The translations under genes were made by a program, and so were the position numbers. Under the pieces are notes generated by a model. The model was not told the origin of the DNA. It did not search any database and saw only the letters and a list, made by a program, of their open reading frames with translations. This document shows, piece by piece, positions 47,907-57,283 of a stretch of DNA of 64,000 nucleotides. Position 1 is the first letter of the stretch. Each line of letters begins with the position of its first letter. Origin of the DNA: Enterococcus asini ATCC 700915 (GTDB lineage Bacteria > Bacillota > Bacilli > Lactobacillales > Enterococcaceae); assembly GCF_000407365.1 (NCBI RefSeq), contig NZ_ASVU01000001.1, positions 310,001-374,000 on the forward strand, read 5' to 3'.

Positions 47907-48911
47907 CTAACGGGATAACACAGCTCGACTAACCTTGAAAAGCTGCTGATACAATCCGGGCCAGACTTGAAAGAGGCCGTACTGCATGCGCCGTTTTAGC
48001 GGTGCTTTGGCTAACCAAGAGGTCAAATAAGGTGCTACTTGCTGCCAATTTTCTTTACTAGCACCTACATCATACTGGCACAAGGCCAAATTAAAGCTGA
48101 AGACTTTTTCTTGCAAAAGCTCATGATAGGCATAGCCGCTTTCCTCGTCAAATACTCGATAGCCTTGGATGAGTTTCGTGATTTTCTGGACTTGTTCTGC
48201 TTTGGTGAGTTGTTGCTGCCGTGTACTCCAGCTCCCTTCAGAAAATTGGCGATACACAGACATAGCCTCATGAAGATAGTACAGCTCTCCTTGGATTAAA
48301 GACAGTCGCAGGAGCACTTCATCCCCATTAAAGTAGTGGACTAGTGCAGTGTTCCCTGTCATCAGCGGTTCCAGAGCAGTTTTGCGGATAAAGAAACTCG
48401 TAGTATGAAAAGGATAATCCAAAGGTATCAAGGCGGAAGTACTTGCCTTACCCGTTTGTGCAAGCTGTTCTTTTGTAGGATAGGTGCGAGGCAAAGTCAT
48501 CCCCTCTTCCGAAATGGCGACCACCTGGTGGACACAAATCGCCAAGTCAGGATCTTTTTCCATCACTTGAAATTGTTTTTGCAAGTTCTTAGGATCCGTC
48601 CAGTAATCATCCCCTTCACAAAAAGCCAAGTACTTCCCACGACACCGGGGATAAATCTGCTGGCAATCAAAATTGATATCCTGAGAATACTGATTCTCCT
48701 TTTGCAAAATCGCCACAAAACGATCGGGATACCGCGCCACAAATTCTTGAATAATTTCTTGAGAGCGATCCTGAGAAGCATCGTCATGAATAATGATTTC
48801 GTAGGAAAAGGTGGTCTCTTGGGCCACTACACTAGCCAAAGCTTCGGCTAAATACTTTTCGTGATTGTAAGACAACATCACCACGGAGACGACTGGTTCC
48901 TGATTTTCCAT
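47907..48911 (-). CDS. Glycosyltransferase family 2 (exopolysaccharide)
   Basis: The protein (334 residues) is a GT-A fold glycosyltransferase: VSVVMLSYNHEKYLAEALASV at the N-terminus, IIIHDDASQDRSQEII, and a DxD-like FCEGDDYWTDP metal site near residue 95. It should add a sugar to the lipid-linked repeat unit on the cytoplasmic face. The start at 48911 follows AAGGGGGAG. It is the last gene of the operon, 17 bases after the preceding glycosyltransferase, and ends at a terminator. Confidence 0.88.
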   Translation of the reverse strand: MENQEPVVSVVMLSYNHEKYLAEALASVVAQETTFSYEIIIHDDASQDRSQEIIQEFVARYPDRFVAILQKENQYSQDINFDCQQIYPRCRGKYLAFCEGDDYWTDPKNLQKQFQVMEKDPDLAICVHQVVAISEEGMTLPRTYPTKEQLAQTGKASTSALIPLDYPFHTTSFFIRKTALEPLMTGNTALVHYFNGDEVLLRLSLIQGELYYLHEAMSVYRQFSEGSWSTRQQQLTKAEQVQKITKLIQGYRVFDEESGYAYHELLQEKVFSFNLALCQYDVGASKENWQQVAPYLTSWLAKAPLKRRMQYGLFQVWPGLYQQLFKVSRAVLSR

Positions 48912-48928
48912 TTTGCTCCCCCTTTTTA

Positions 48929-50023
48929 CTAAACCTGTTCCAACACCCGACTGGCTACGGCATCCCACGCATACTCCGCCACATATTGTTCTTTGCGACT
49001 AGCCACGTGGGCAAAAATAGCTTCATTTTCTAGCAAAGTTTGCATCCGCTCTGCTAAATCCCCCACACTCTCCTGTTCCGTCAGTAAGTACCCCGTAACC
49101 CCTTCTTCAATAAAATAAGGCATCTCAAATTTATTTAGTCCGATACAAGGCAGGCCGCGGGATAAAGCCTCGATAAAGACCAGTCCATAGGCTTCAAATC
49201 GCGAAGGCATACAGAAAATGTCACACAATGCAAAGTAGTCCTCGATTTTTTCCCGGGGAACATCCCCCAAAAAGAAGATGTTCTTTCCTTGATATTGTTT
49301 CGGTAACTTCGTAGGACCGAGGATGTACAGCTCACTATCCGGCAGCTTTTGTTGCAACAAGCGAAAGGCTGCCACCACATGATCGCCACCTTTTCGATAG
49401 AAGTCCCGACCGATAAAAAGAACCCGCCGACGATTTTTCTCCCTGACTCTGTGACTGAGAGAAAAATTCGTACCTCCGCCTACATGAACGACTTTCTCTT
49501 TGGAAAAGCCTAGGTCTTCTTGTAAATGACGAGCCAAAGTCTTGGACATGGTCAAGATTTTCTTGGCCCGGTGATAGCGTTCCAGTTGTAGTTCATTACG
49601 CTTGTACAAGAGAGCTGCTGGAATTTTTTGAAAGCCACTAGCGGCAAAGGCTGTTGGATCTTCTTTGCGACAAGCCAGCAGATAACTAATAGACAAGTCT
49701 TGGTAAATCAAGGAATCCGCAATTTCTGCCAAGTCCCCGACTTGCAAAACCGGCTCATCCTTTGTGACGGAATGCTGCCTTAATGCTCCCAGGACTTGTC
49801 TTTCCGTTGCCTGTAAATAAGCCGTATTAAAATTAGGACTGGGTTCAAGGCTCTTCCTTGTAAGCAGAGCCTTAGCAGCGTAGCGAGCCTTTTGGACTTT
49901 TCCCGGATTTTGCAACGCTAGATCATGCACTTGCGTTTGTTTGGCCAAGGCATTTCTTAAATTCCAAGTCGTCCCCGACCAAGTGCGCGCCTCTTGCTTG
50001 GCCCATTGTGCAACCAGATACAT
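48929..50023 (-). CDS. Glycosyltransferase family 4 (exopolysaccharide)
   Basis: The protein (364 residues) is a GT-B glycosyltransferase. The donor-binding region includes VLFIGRDFYRKGGDHVVAAF and the ESxxE-like FCMPSRFEAYGLVFIEALSRG near the C-terminus. The start at 50023 has AGGAGGGGG upstream. It resembles mannosyl/glucosyltransferases of EPS loci; donor and acceptor cannot be told. It follows the FemAB-like gene by 17 bases. Confidence 0.88.
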   Translation of the reverse strand: MYLVAQWAKQEARTWSGTTWNLRNALAKQTQVHDLALQNPGKVQKARYAAKALLTRKSLEPSPNFNTAYLQATERQVLGALRQHSVTKDEPVLQVGDLAEIADSLIYQDLSISYLLACRKEDPTAFAASGFQKIPAALLYKRNELQLERYHRAKKILTMSKTLARHLQEDLGFSKEKVVHVGGGTNFSLSHRVREKNRRRVLFIGRDFYRKGGDHVVAAFRLLQQKLPDSELYILGPTKLPKQYQGKNIFFLGDVPREKIEDYFALCDIFCMPSRFEAYGLVFIEALSRGLPCIGLNKFEMPYFIEEGVTGYLLTEQESVGDLAERMQTLLENEAIFAHVASRKEQYVAEYAWDAVASRVLEQV

Positions 50024-50040
50024 CTGTCCCCCTCCTTTTT

Positions 50041-50973
50041 TCACCAGGTCGTCGTAGCCGTGTAATAAGGAAAGATTTCCTGATCTTCCAAATGGCGATT
50101 CACAAAGGATTTTTTAAAGAGAAACAGGGAATCTTGTTCATCCGTGTGAAAGCCTCCACCGATTAATGCATAGGGAATCTGCTGTGCGTAGGCTTTCTCC
50201 AACAGAGAATAATACAACAACTGAGAAACCCCTAGACTTTGATATACTGGATTCGTCGCCGTTAAAAAACCATAGACACACGTTTGTGAGGAAAGATTGA
50301 CGCTCCCGCCGATAACTTGTCCATCTAAATAAGCTAGCTCCAGCCAAAAGCGTTCGCCAAATTCCGCCGCCAATGTTTCGAAAAAAGACCGCTCAAAGTA
50401 ATACAGCTCATTGGCTTGTTTTCGACGCATGGTCGCATTGTAAATCGTCAAAAAATCATCAATCGCCTCAATGGAACAACTTTCAACGGTGATACCACTA
50501 ATCTGGGCCTTGCGGATAAAGCGGCGTACTCCAGAAGTCCCCAGTTTTGCCAAGGTTGCTTGCTCCGCAGTTTTCAAAGCAACAACCTTGCGCTTTTCTT
50601 CCAGCTGGGTTTGTCCAAAAAGTGGCTTCTCATTGTGGAGCAAGGGATGGAACCGTTCCTCTACCTTCTGGATTCCTTCTTCCTGACAAAAGCCTGCCAA
50701 TTCATCAGCAAAATTCTGCCAAGCAGCTTCTTCCTTGATCGCCAGTAATGGTCCGGTGTAGCCATACACGGAGGACAGGGTTTTGGCTTCTTGATTGAAA
50801 AAGAACGGATAGGCAATCTTGCCATGAGGACTTTCTTGGTAAAACAAGACTTGTTCTAAAGCAGGCTCCCGCTGATGATAGGCCTCAAAATAGCCCCACT
50901 CATGGGCCGCATCCCGCTTTGGAAAAGCCTCCACTACACTAGTCCAAGCTGCTTTATCTGTAATCAATCGCAT
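50041..50973 (-). CDS. FemAB/GNAT-fold acyltransferase in the EPS operon
   Basis: The protein (310 residues) has the double GNAT-like architecture of FemAB or BioF2-like (Acetyltransf_6) proteins: HEWGYFEAYHQ at the N-terminus, VRRFIRKAQISGITVESCS, FLTIYNATMRRKQANELYYF, and GSVNLSSQTCVYGFLTATNPVYQSLGVSQLLYY. Relatives transfer amino acids or acyl groups onto amino sugars or peptidoglycan. Next to a sugar aminotransferase in this operon, it may acylate the amino group of an EPS sugar. That role is inferred. Confidence 0.72.
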   Translation of the reverse strand: MRLITDKAAWTSVVEAFPKRDAAHEWGYFEAYHQREPALEQVLFYQESPHGKIAYPFFFNQEAKTLSSVYGYTGPLLAIKEEAAWQNFADELAGFCQEEGIQKVEERFHPLLHNEKPLFGQTQLEEKRKVVALKTAEQATLAKLGTSGVRRFIRKAQISGITVESCSIEAIDDFLTIYNATMRRKQANELYYFERSFFETLAAEFGERFWLELAYLDGQVIGGSVNLSSQTCVYGFLTATNPVYQSLGVSQLLYYSLLEKAYAQQIPYALIGGGFHTDEQDSLFLFKKSFVNRHLEDQEIFPYYTATTTW

Positions 50974-50994
50974 AATTCACCGCTCCTTTTCTCA

Positions 50995-52476
50995 TTAGAC
51001 TTTTTGTCGCTTCAAACCTTGGACCCAAAAGAAAATCTTTTTGATCTCTGTGACGCCGAAAAAGTACGTACAACTTAAGTAAACTCCAGCGCCGACCAAC
51101 ACTTTACTCAATAACATGACAATCGCCGGCCACTGGACAGGTAAGAAATTCAAACTAAAAATGGCCACTAGCATGATTCCTCCTGCCAAAGCACTTTTGG
51201 CAATTTGTCGGAATTGACTTTTCAAAGAATAATCCAAAATCCCCTTGGTATAAACGCCATTGATAAAGATCATCAGAAAATCCACTCCACTAGTGACACA
51301 GATCAAAATAAACACATTTTTAAAGAGCAATAAAGCACTGACCAACGTAGCAAAGCCGAGGATTTTTTTGACGATTTCTAAAAGCAAGAAGGAATCCGTC
51401 CGCCCGACAATTTGTAGCAGCACCAGATTCAGCATGTGCAAAGGATAGGTCACCCCGGATAAGCACATGATTTGAAAATACGGCACCGCCGGCAACCACT
51501 TTGGACCAAACAGAACTTCGAATACTTCGTAGGCACAGCCTGCCAGCCCCAGCATCAAGGGAATCGTCAAAAACATGGATAAGCTCAAAATCTCTTTGAA
51601 GCCTTTTCGCAGTTTTTCTTGATCTTCTTTTACGCGACTGAGGCTGGGAAAGCTGACCTTGTTCACCGCATTGGTAACCGACATCGCAGCCACATCCCGC
51701 ATTTTTTGGGCATTGGTGTAATAGCCTAAGGTGGTGCCTAAAAAGAATTTCCCCACCAATACAGAAATCCCGTTTTGATATACCGTGTCTAACAGGGAAG
51801 AAACCAACAACTTCCAGCTATACGAAAACATTTTTTTGAAAGCCGGGATATCGAAAACTAATCGGGGAAACCAGCGATTCGTCGCCGTCAAAAGTATCGT
51901 TTGCAACAGCTGATTTAGCACTTGTTGCAAGACCAAACTCCAAACGCCTAGTCCCGCAAGTGCTCCAGCAATGGCGAAAGCCCCTGACAGTGCCATGGCC
52001 ACCGTGCTAATAATCGCTTGGGAGCGAAAATCAAACTTAATGGTCAACTGGGCTCGTTGCACAATGGAAAAAGCTGCAAAGACAATCAGTAAACCTAAGA
52101 GCCGTAGCATTTTAGTTAAAATCGGTTCTTGGTAAAAGTCGGCCACAAAGGGTGCGATGAAAAACAAAATTCCGTACAGCACCAATGCGATGGAGAAATT
52201 AAAGAAGAACACCGTGGAAAAATCCGTCTCACTGGGGGCTTTCTCATGGAGCAACCAAGTTTGAAAGCCACTTTCGATTAAGACATTGGCCAAGGCGATA
52301 AAGATGGTCAACATGCCCACTAAGCCAAAATCATCCGGCACCAATAATCGCGCCAATAAAATCTGAATCACAAAGGTAACCCCTTGGCGGCCAATAAATT
52401 CCAACCCTGTCCAGAAAAATCCTCGGGCCATTTTCCCAGTGGCTTCTGGGGGCTTTGCTACTGGCTGTCGCTTCAT
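50995..52476 (-). CDS. Polysaccharide flippase (Wzx-like, MATE/PST family)
   Basis: The protein (493 residues) has about 12-14 hydrophobic segments and begins ATGKMARGFFWTGLEFIGRQ, a typical Wzx/RfbX-type N-terminus, followed by ILLARLLVPDDFGLVGML. It should flip the lipid-linked repeat unit across the membrane. I chose the ATG at 52476, seven bases after GGAGG; an ATG six bases upstream abuts the site. It lies between the aminotransferase and FemAB-like genes. Confidence 0.9.
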   Translation of the reverse strand: MKRQPVAKPPEATGKMARGFFWTGLEFIGRQGVTFVIQILLARLLVPDDFGLVGMLTIFIALANVLIESGFQTWLLHEKAPSETDFSTVFFFNFSIALVLYGILFFIAPFVADFYQEPILTKMLRLLGLLIVFAAFSIVQRAQLTIKFDFRSQAIISTVAMALSGAFAIAGALAGLGVWSLVLQQVLNQLLQTILLTATNRWFPRLVFDIPAFKKMFSYSWKLLVSSLLDTVYQNGISVLVGKFFLGTTLGYYTNAQKMRDVAAMSVTNAVNKVSFPSLSRVKEDQEKLRKGFKEILSLSMFLTIPLMLGLAGCAYEVFEVLFGPKWLPAVPYFQIMCLSGVTYPLHMLNLVLLQIVGRTDSFLLLEIVKKILGFATLVSALLLFKNVFILICVTSGVDFLMIFINGVYTKGILDYSLKSQFRQIAKSALAGGIMLVAIFSLNFLPVQWPAIVMLLSKVLVGAGVYLSCTYFFGVTEIKKIFFWVQGLKRQKV

Positions 52477-52512
52477 CTTCATCCCTCCTTCACTCTCTTT
52501 TTCCAATCAGCT

Positions 52513-53655
52513 TTAGCCCACTGCCCACTGATATTGCGGTGGCCCTCCTTGTACCGCATGAATCAGAGTAGTGACGATTTTTTCCACCTGTTCTTGGGTT
52601 AAGGACGGGTACAAAGGCAGCGTCAGCACTCTTTGGGAAATCTCATAAGCCACCGGCGTCGCTTTTTTGGCATCGTAATCTTTTTGGTAGCAAGCGAATT
52701 CACTAGTCAAAGGATAAAAGTACTTCCGGGGATAGATGTTTTCTGCTTGTAAAGCGGCAATCACTTGATCCCGATTGCTGCCACAGATTTTTTCATCAAT
52801 CAGGATTGGATAATAAGAGTAGTTCCGTTTTACCCCTGCTTGAGTTTGGTTCACACGAATTCCTGGAATGTCGGCCAAGTAAGCATCGTACAATTCACTC
52901 AAAGCTTTTCGCTTACGAATATCCGCGCCGACTTTACGCAAATTACATAACCCCATGGCCGCTTGAAATTCATTCATTTTGCCATTGGCCCCGACTAGTT
53001 CAACGATGTCTTCCCCGTAAATCCCGAAATTCGTCAAACCATAAAATTTCTTTTCCAGTGAGGCATCTTGAAAAGAAAGCCCGCCGCCTTCAATGGTGTT
53101 GAAGACCTTGGTGGCGTGGAAGCTAAACATGCTAATGTCGCCAAAATTCCCCACTGGTTGACCTTGATAGGCTTCCCCAAAAGCATGAGCCGCGTCGTAG
53201 ATAACTTTTAGGTGGTATTTTTTAGCCAAGGCGGCAATCGCTTCTACTTGGCACAAATTCCCGTACACATGCACCGGCAAAATGGCACAGGTCTTCTCGG
53301 TGATCAAAGCTTCGATTTTGTCCACATCCAAAGTGAAATCCTCTTGGCGGATATCACAAAAGACTGGTGTCAAGCCATTGCGAACGATGGCGTGGGTAGT
53401 GCTAGCAAAGGTGAAAGGCGTGGTGATGACCTCCCCTTCTAGCTCCAGTGCTTGTAAAGCCAGTTCCAAAGCGGTGTGACCATTCACGAAGAGAAAGAAG
53501 TTTTCCACTCCTAAATAGGCGGTTAGTTTTTTCTGTAAGTGTTGAGCCTTTGAGCCATAGTTGGTGATCCAGTGACTATCAAACAAATCCCCAACTTCCG
53601 CCATGTATTCCTCTAAAGTTGGTAATGAGGCTTGCGTTACATTGATTCTCTCCAT
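52513..53655 (-). CDS. DegT/DnrJ/EryC1 sugar aminotransferase
   Basis: The protein (380 residues) is a PLP enzyme that aminates a nucleotide-linked keto sugar. The PLP lysine lies in MFSFHATKVFNTIEGGG, with YDAAHAFG for the cofactor Asp, and VNGHTALELALQAL near the N-terminus. It resembles FdtB/VioA/PglE-type enzymes. No gene for the ketosugar precursor (dehydratase, isomerase) lies in this operon, so those steps must be encoded elsewhere. It follows the GT2 gene by 57 bases. Confidence 0.9.
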   Translation of the reverse strand: MERINVTQASLPTLEEYMAEVGDLFDSHWITNYGSKAQHLQKKLTAYLGVENFFLFVNGHTALELALQALELEGEVITTPFTFASTTHAIVRNGLTPVFCDIRQEDFTLDVDKIEALITEKTCAILPVHVYGNLCQVEAIAALAKKYHLKVIYDAAHAFGEAYQGQPVGNFGDISMFSFHATKVFNTIEGGGLSFQDASLEKKFYGLTNFGIYGEDIVELVGANGKMNEFQAAMGLCNLRKVGADIRKRKALSELYDAYLADIPGIRVNQTQAGVKRNYSYYPILIDEKICGSNRDQVIAALQAENIYPRKYFYPLTSEFACYQKDYDAKKATPVAYEISQRVLTLPLYPSLTQEQVEKIVTTLIHAVQGGPPQYQWAVG

Positions 53656-53712
53656 ATTCAGTCACCTCTCTAGTTTATTTTGGGGAAGATCTCGGTGTTG
53701 CCACTCACTTCT

Positions 53713-54588
53713 TTAGCGATTCCAGCGAAGTTTTTCCCGTCCACTGCGGCCCACTAAGCCGATACTGGCAATTATGCGAAAGAGCATCGCTTTTCCTTTG
53801 CCGACTTTCAGCGTGTTCGTGACGTAATAAAGCAAGCTTTGATGGTAAATGCGAAACATCTCACGCCGTTTCAATTGGTTTGCAATCGTAGTGGAATGCT
53901 GATGGAGATACTGAATATCCGGCAGTAAATAATTGGTGTAGCCCCGCTGTAGCAGTTTATGGGCCAAGATATTTTCTTCACCGTACAAAAAAGTTCCTTC
54001 ATCCAAGTAGTCCACTTCTTTTAATGCCTTGGCTGAAATAGCGAAAAAACTACCGAGTAAAACCTCTACCGGAATCGGTTTTTCAGACAATTGATGCTTG
54101 CTGTACCTTTGCCGGAAACTAGCAATCTTATCCAAGCCCACCTGAGTTGCCAGTAAACAATCGGCAAAAGTCGGCAATTTCCATGCGCTGTTTTCCTGTT
54201 TGCGATTGGGTACAAGCATCACTGGGGCCATGGTTCCAAGGGTTTCATTCTGCTGACTTTGATAAAACTCCCTAAGCCTTGTGACCACATCTTCTGAAAA
54301 AGACACATCGGGATTCGCCAAAAAGAGTAGCTCAGCATGAACTTGTTCCACCCCGTAGCGCAGGCCTAGGTTATTGCCACTGGCATAGCCCAGATTTTTT
54401 TCTGCCTGCAACAGGATGATTTTTTCTTCCTGGGAAAAAGCTGCCCGCAAGATTTGATAAGAGTCATCCGTGGAATGATTGTCCACTAAAAGAATCTGCT
54501 GAAAAGCAGCATACTCCTTGATTGCTTTAACAAAGGCCAAGCTTTCTTGCGCGTTGTTGTAATTTAAAACCACGATGCATGTCTTCAT
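53713..54588 (-). CDS. Glycosyltransferase family 2, rhamnosyltransferase-like
   Basis: The protein (291 residues) starts TCIVVLNYNNAQESLAFV and continues QILLVDNHSTDDSYQIL and LFLANPDVSF, typical of WbbL/RgpB-type GT2 rhamnosyltransferases. A GEENILAHKLLQRGY block follows. Its ATG overlaps the stop of the upstream GT4 gene by 4 bases. Donor specificity is tentative. Confidence 0.85.
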   Translation of the reverse strand: MKTCIVVLNYNNAQESLAFVKAIKEYAAFQQILLVDNHSTDDSYQILRAAFSQEEKIILLQAEKNLGYASGNNLGLRYGVEQVHAELLFLANPDVSFSEDVVTRLREFYQSQQNETLGTMAPVMLVPNRKQENSAWKLPTFADCLLATQVGLDKIASFRQRYSKHQLSEKPIPVEVLLGSFFAISAKALKEVDYLDEGTFLYGEENILAHKLLQRGYTNYLLPDIQYLHQHSTTIANQLKRREMFRIYHQSLLYYVTNTLKVGKGKAMLFRIIASIGLVGRSGREKLRWNR

Positions 54589-55928
54589 GACCGCCGCCTC
54601 CTTCTTGCTTCTTGGTACAAGGCTGCGATTGCTTTTGCATGAGTCTGGCTGTCTACAAGCTTTGTCACGGGTACTTGACTCACCTGTTCCACGCGCCGGA
54701 TGTCTAAGTCTTGTAACTTTTCAAAGACATACTCCTCAGGCAATAAGTCCTTTGCCCCAACGTTGTGACTAGTAAACACCGGAGTCCCTGAAGCCAGGGC
54801 TTCAATAACATGAAAGCCAAACGTTTCCTGCCAAAGACTAGGAATAATCAGGACATCCGTCTTTTCATATAGCTCTGTTGCAGTGCGAAAGCGGCCGTGA
54901 TTGGTGATGTACGCCGGCGTCTGAACTACTTTAGAGTCCCCCCACAGATGAAAACTAATCCCTGGTACGTCGCGATTTTCCGCCACCCACTGCAGAAATG
55001 CTCCGTAACCTTTATAGGCTTCATAAGGTCCCGCATAAGCCACTCGTTTCGTTGAGGCAGGGGATTTGTTCACGGGCTTTTGCCCACTAGCCCGTTGATT
55101 GGTAATCGGAATACGCCAGCCATAAATTGACCCTTGGATATTTTTCCGATAAACCCTTTCCGCTACGGAACTATTAAAATGAAAGGCATCCATTTTTTGA
55201 AACATCGCTTGGTAATAGTCCATTAACTGCTGCAATTGCGTTAGTTGCGTGGCCTCCGGTGGTTGCCCCGTGGCTTTTTGTTGCGCTACTTGTTTGTATG
55301 CCCCTGTTCGAGAGATGCGCCCTGTTCGAGAGATGCGCAACTTCTTACTGAGTAAGCGCACCGCCGGATAGATTGGCGATTGGAGTAAGCGCAACTGCCA
55401 CGGAGCCATCCCCTCAGCAGAAATCGCATACCACAAGTCCACCGAATTTTTCTGGGAATAATCTTCATTTTGATAAAAAAAAGTCGGATTGGCACAAAGG
55501 CCGTAGTAGTCATGGGTCGTATAAACTAGCGGGATGCCTTGCCTGTGGGCTGCCACTAAAAATTCCTGGTGCAATCCATACAAAGTATGCAAATGGATCA
55601 CACTGGGCTTGACTTCGGCTAAAAAATCCCCATAGACTCCTGGGTCGGCCACAGGTTTCATAAAGCTTGCCGGATTACGAAAGCCCCCCATAATACTCAA
55701 AGGCAAGGGATTGATGATCTCATAGGGTGCCACACCTGCTGAGGTTTGGCGCGTTTTGGCTTTAGCTTTAATCCGGGGTTCTTTCGACCACAGACTCGCC
55801 TTCCCTGGATAAAGCAGGGCTACTTGATTGCCCCCACGTACTTGCTCACGCGCCAAATCCAAGCAATAGTTGACTAAGCCTCCACGTCTTTGAGGAGGAA
55901 AGCCTAAACTGTAATGCAAAATCCGCAT
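54585..55928 (-). CDS. Glycosyltransferase family 4 (exopolysaccharide)
   Basis: The protein (447 residues) is a GT-B enzyme: RILHYSLGFPPQRRGGLVNYC at the start, VIHLHTLYGLHQEFLVAAH, then RVAYAGPYEAYKGYGAFLQW and IIPSLWQETFGFHVIEALASG with the EX7E motif. A perfect 18-bp tandem duplication (55303-55338) makes RISRTGRISRTG in the middle of the protein. The insertion keeps the frame and lies in a variable linker, so activity may be kept. It is 34 bases after the polymerase gene. Confidence 0.88.
   Translation of the reverse strand: MRILHYSLGFPPQRRGGLVNYCLDLAREQVRGGNQVALLYPGKASLWSKEPRIKAKAKTRQTSAGVAPYEIINPLPLSIMGGFRNPASFMKPVADPGVYGDFLAEVKPSVIHLHTLYGLHQEFLVAAHRQGIPLVYTTHDYYGLCANPTFFYQNEDYSQKNSVDLWYAISAEGMAPWQLRLLQSPIYPAVRLLSKKLRISRTGRISRTGAYKQVAQQKATGQPPEATQLTQLQQLMDYYQAMFQKMDAFHFNSSVAERVYRKNIQGSIYGWRIPITNQRASGQKPVNKSPASTKRVAYAGPYEAYKGYGAFLQWVAENRDVPGISFHLWGDSKVVQTPAYITNHGRFRTATELYEKTDVLIIPSLWQETFGFHVIEALASGTPVFTSHNVGAKDLLPEEYVFEKLQDLDIRRVEQVSQVPVTKLVDSQTHAKAIAALYQEARRRRRS
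55303..55338. repeat. Perfect 18-bp tandem duplication inside a glycosyltransferase gene
   Basis: The unit CCTGTTCGAGAGATGCGC occurs twice back to back and adds six residues (RISRTG) in frame. This suggests recent slippage. Confidence 0.95.
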
Positions 55929-55961
55929 CCATCACACGCCCTTTCCCAATCAAACTGAGTT

Positions 55962-57236
55962 TCACTGACCGCTTTGCTGAAGTCTGTGTGTCAGAGCAGG
56001 CGCTCCTACCACTTGTTCTTTTTTTGTTGCAATTCCATAGGCAAACAACAAGACCAGCCAAGGATCTCCGCCTCTAGCGAAGAAGCCGGTAATGACAAAG
56101 GTTGCCAGTAAGTAAGCACAACTTACATACAGTACCAACGGCCGTGCCAATTGCTGTTTTAAGCCTTTACGCCAAGCGGTGATTAGTGTTCCCATAAAGA
56201 ACAGCACATACAGTCCCACGCCTACCGTGCCAACTTTAATTAACATACTGTAATAGCCATTGTGTAAAATCGTGATGCCACCTTCTTCAAGAGAAACCCC
56301 GACTAACTCTCCGTGACTCACCGGAATCAATTGACCAAAACCAAAGCCCAAGCTCTGTTGCAAAGCATACCCACTCTCAAAGAGTTTTTGGGCTACACTC
56401 GTTTCGTAGCCCCGCCAGTTTTGAATGATATTGGTTTCGATGTTCCAGTTGGTATCTGCTGAAACTTCTTGAAAAGTCTGGGTTAATTTATGCAAGAAGT
56501 TCTCCTTGATGCCCCCTGGAGCCCACCAAATTAGTGCACCCACGAGCAAGACACCCAGAAAAGCATATAAAAGGCTGCTGACTTTCAGGCTTTTCCGCCG
56601 TGGTTTACAGAGCCAAAAAATCACTAGGGATAGCCCCAACATCAAATACATCGTCCGGGAAAAAGAAAAGGTCATGCGTAAGAGTAAAATAATCTGAACC
56701 ACAAATTGCCCTTTTCCGGATAAGAGGGGCTCTTGACCGAAGTCTTTCGCAAAACTTACGAGCATAAATACCAGTGGAACCTGCATTTCCATCCCCACAA
56801 GCACACTGCGCAAATCTTCAAAAGACACCGGCTGAGAATTAGCAAACAAAAGCAATGTTTCCCCTAGAGTCAGAATCGTGGCAAACAAAACGTAAAATAA
56901 AAAGCTCCGAAGAAGGACTATTCCTTCCAGACTTTGACGCAACTGAAAGCCAATGGCAAAAAAGAGCAAGGGACTTACATAGTAACTGGCATCACGAAAC
57001 AGATACGGCCAAGGAGCACCGTAAAAGACTCCTCCGAGAATTCCCAATAAAAGAATCCCCACTAGAAAACCAGAATACCCTTCCAAGCTGAGCCGACCGT
57101 GATTCCACCACAGAATGACCAAAAGTAACCCGACTGCCCCCAGTAACAAAAGCACATTAGGCGGTGCAAAGCGTGTGAGCAAAAACCAAGCAAAGCCCAT
57201 CACCAATGGCGCTTGCTTTTTTAATAAAGCCTGCAT
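55962..57236 (-). CDS. O-antigen ligase/polymerase-like protein (Wzy)
   Basis: The protein (424 residues) has ten or more hydrophobic segments and the Wzy_C-like block FGFGQLIPVSHGELVGVSLEEGGITILHNGYYSMLIKVG. That is a large extracytoplasmic loop with the conserved HNxY(Y) motif. It should polymerise flipped repeat units outside the membrane. It lies between the DUF1972 and GT4 genes. Sequence divergence is normal for polymerases, so the linkage cannot be predicted. Confidence 0.85.
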   Translation of the reverse strand: MQALLKKQAPLVMGFAWFLLTRFAPPNVLLLLGAVGLLLVILWWNHGRLSLEGYSGFLVGILLLGILGGVFYGAPWPYLFRDASYYVSPLLFFAIGFQLRQSLEGIVLLRSFLFYVLFATILTLGETLLLFANSQPVSFEDLRSVLVGMEMQVPLVFMLVSFAKDFGQEPLLSGKGQFVVQIILLLRMTFSFSRTMYLMLGLSLVIFWLCKPRRKSLKVSSLLYAFLGVLLVGALIWWAPGGIKENFLHKLTQTFQEVSADTNWNIETNIIQNWRGYETSVAQKLFESGYALQQSLGFGFGQLIPVSHGELVGVSLEEGGITILHNGYYSMLIKVGTVGVGLYVLFFMGTLITAWRKGLKQQLARPLVLYVSCAYLLATFVITGFFARGGDPWLVLLFAYGIATKKEQVVGAPALTHRLQQSGQ

Positions 57237-57283
57237 TTTGCCACCTCCCTTGGGTTTCTAACACCTTTCAGCGTGTTTGTGGC

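Noticed and set aside
52384-53479. Plus-strand frames opposite the aminotransferase and flippase genes
   Set aside because: Antisense shadows; no ribosome sites and no domain pattern.
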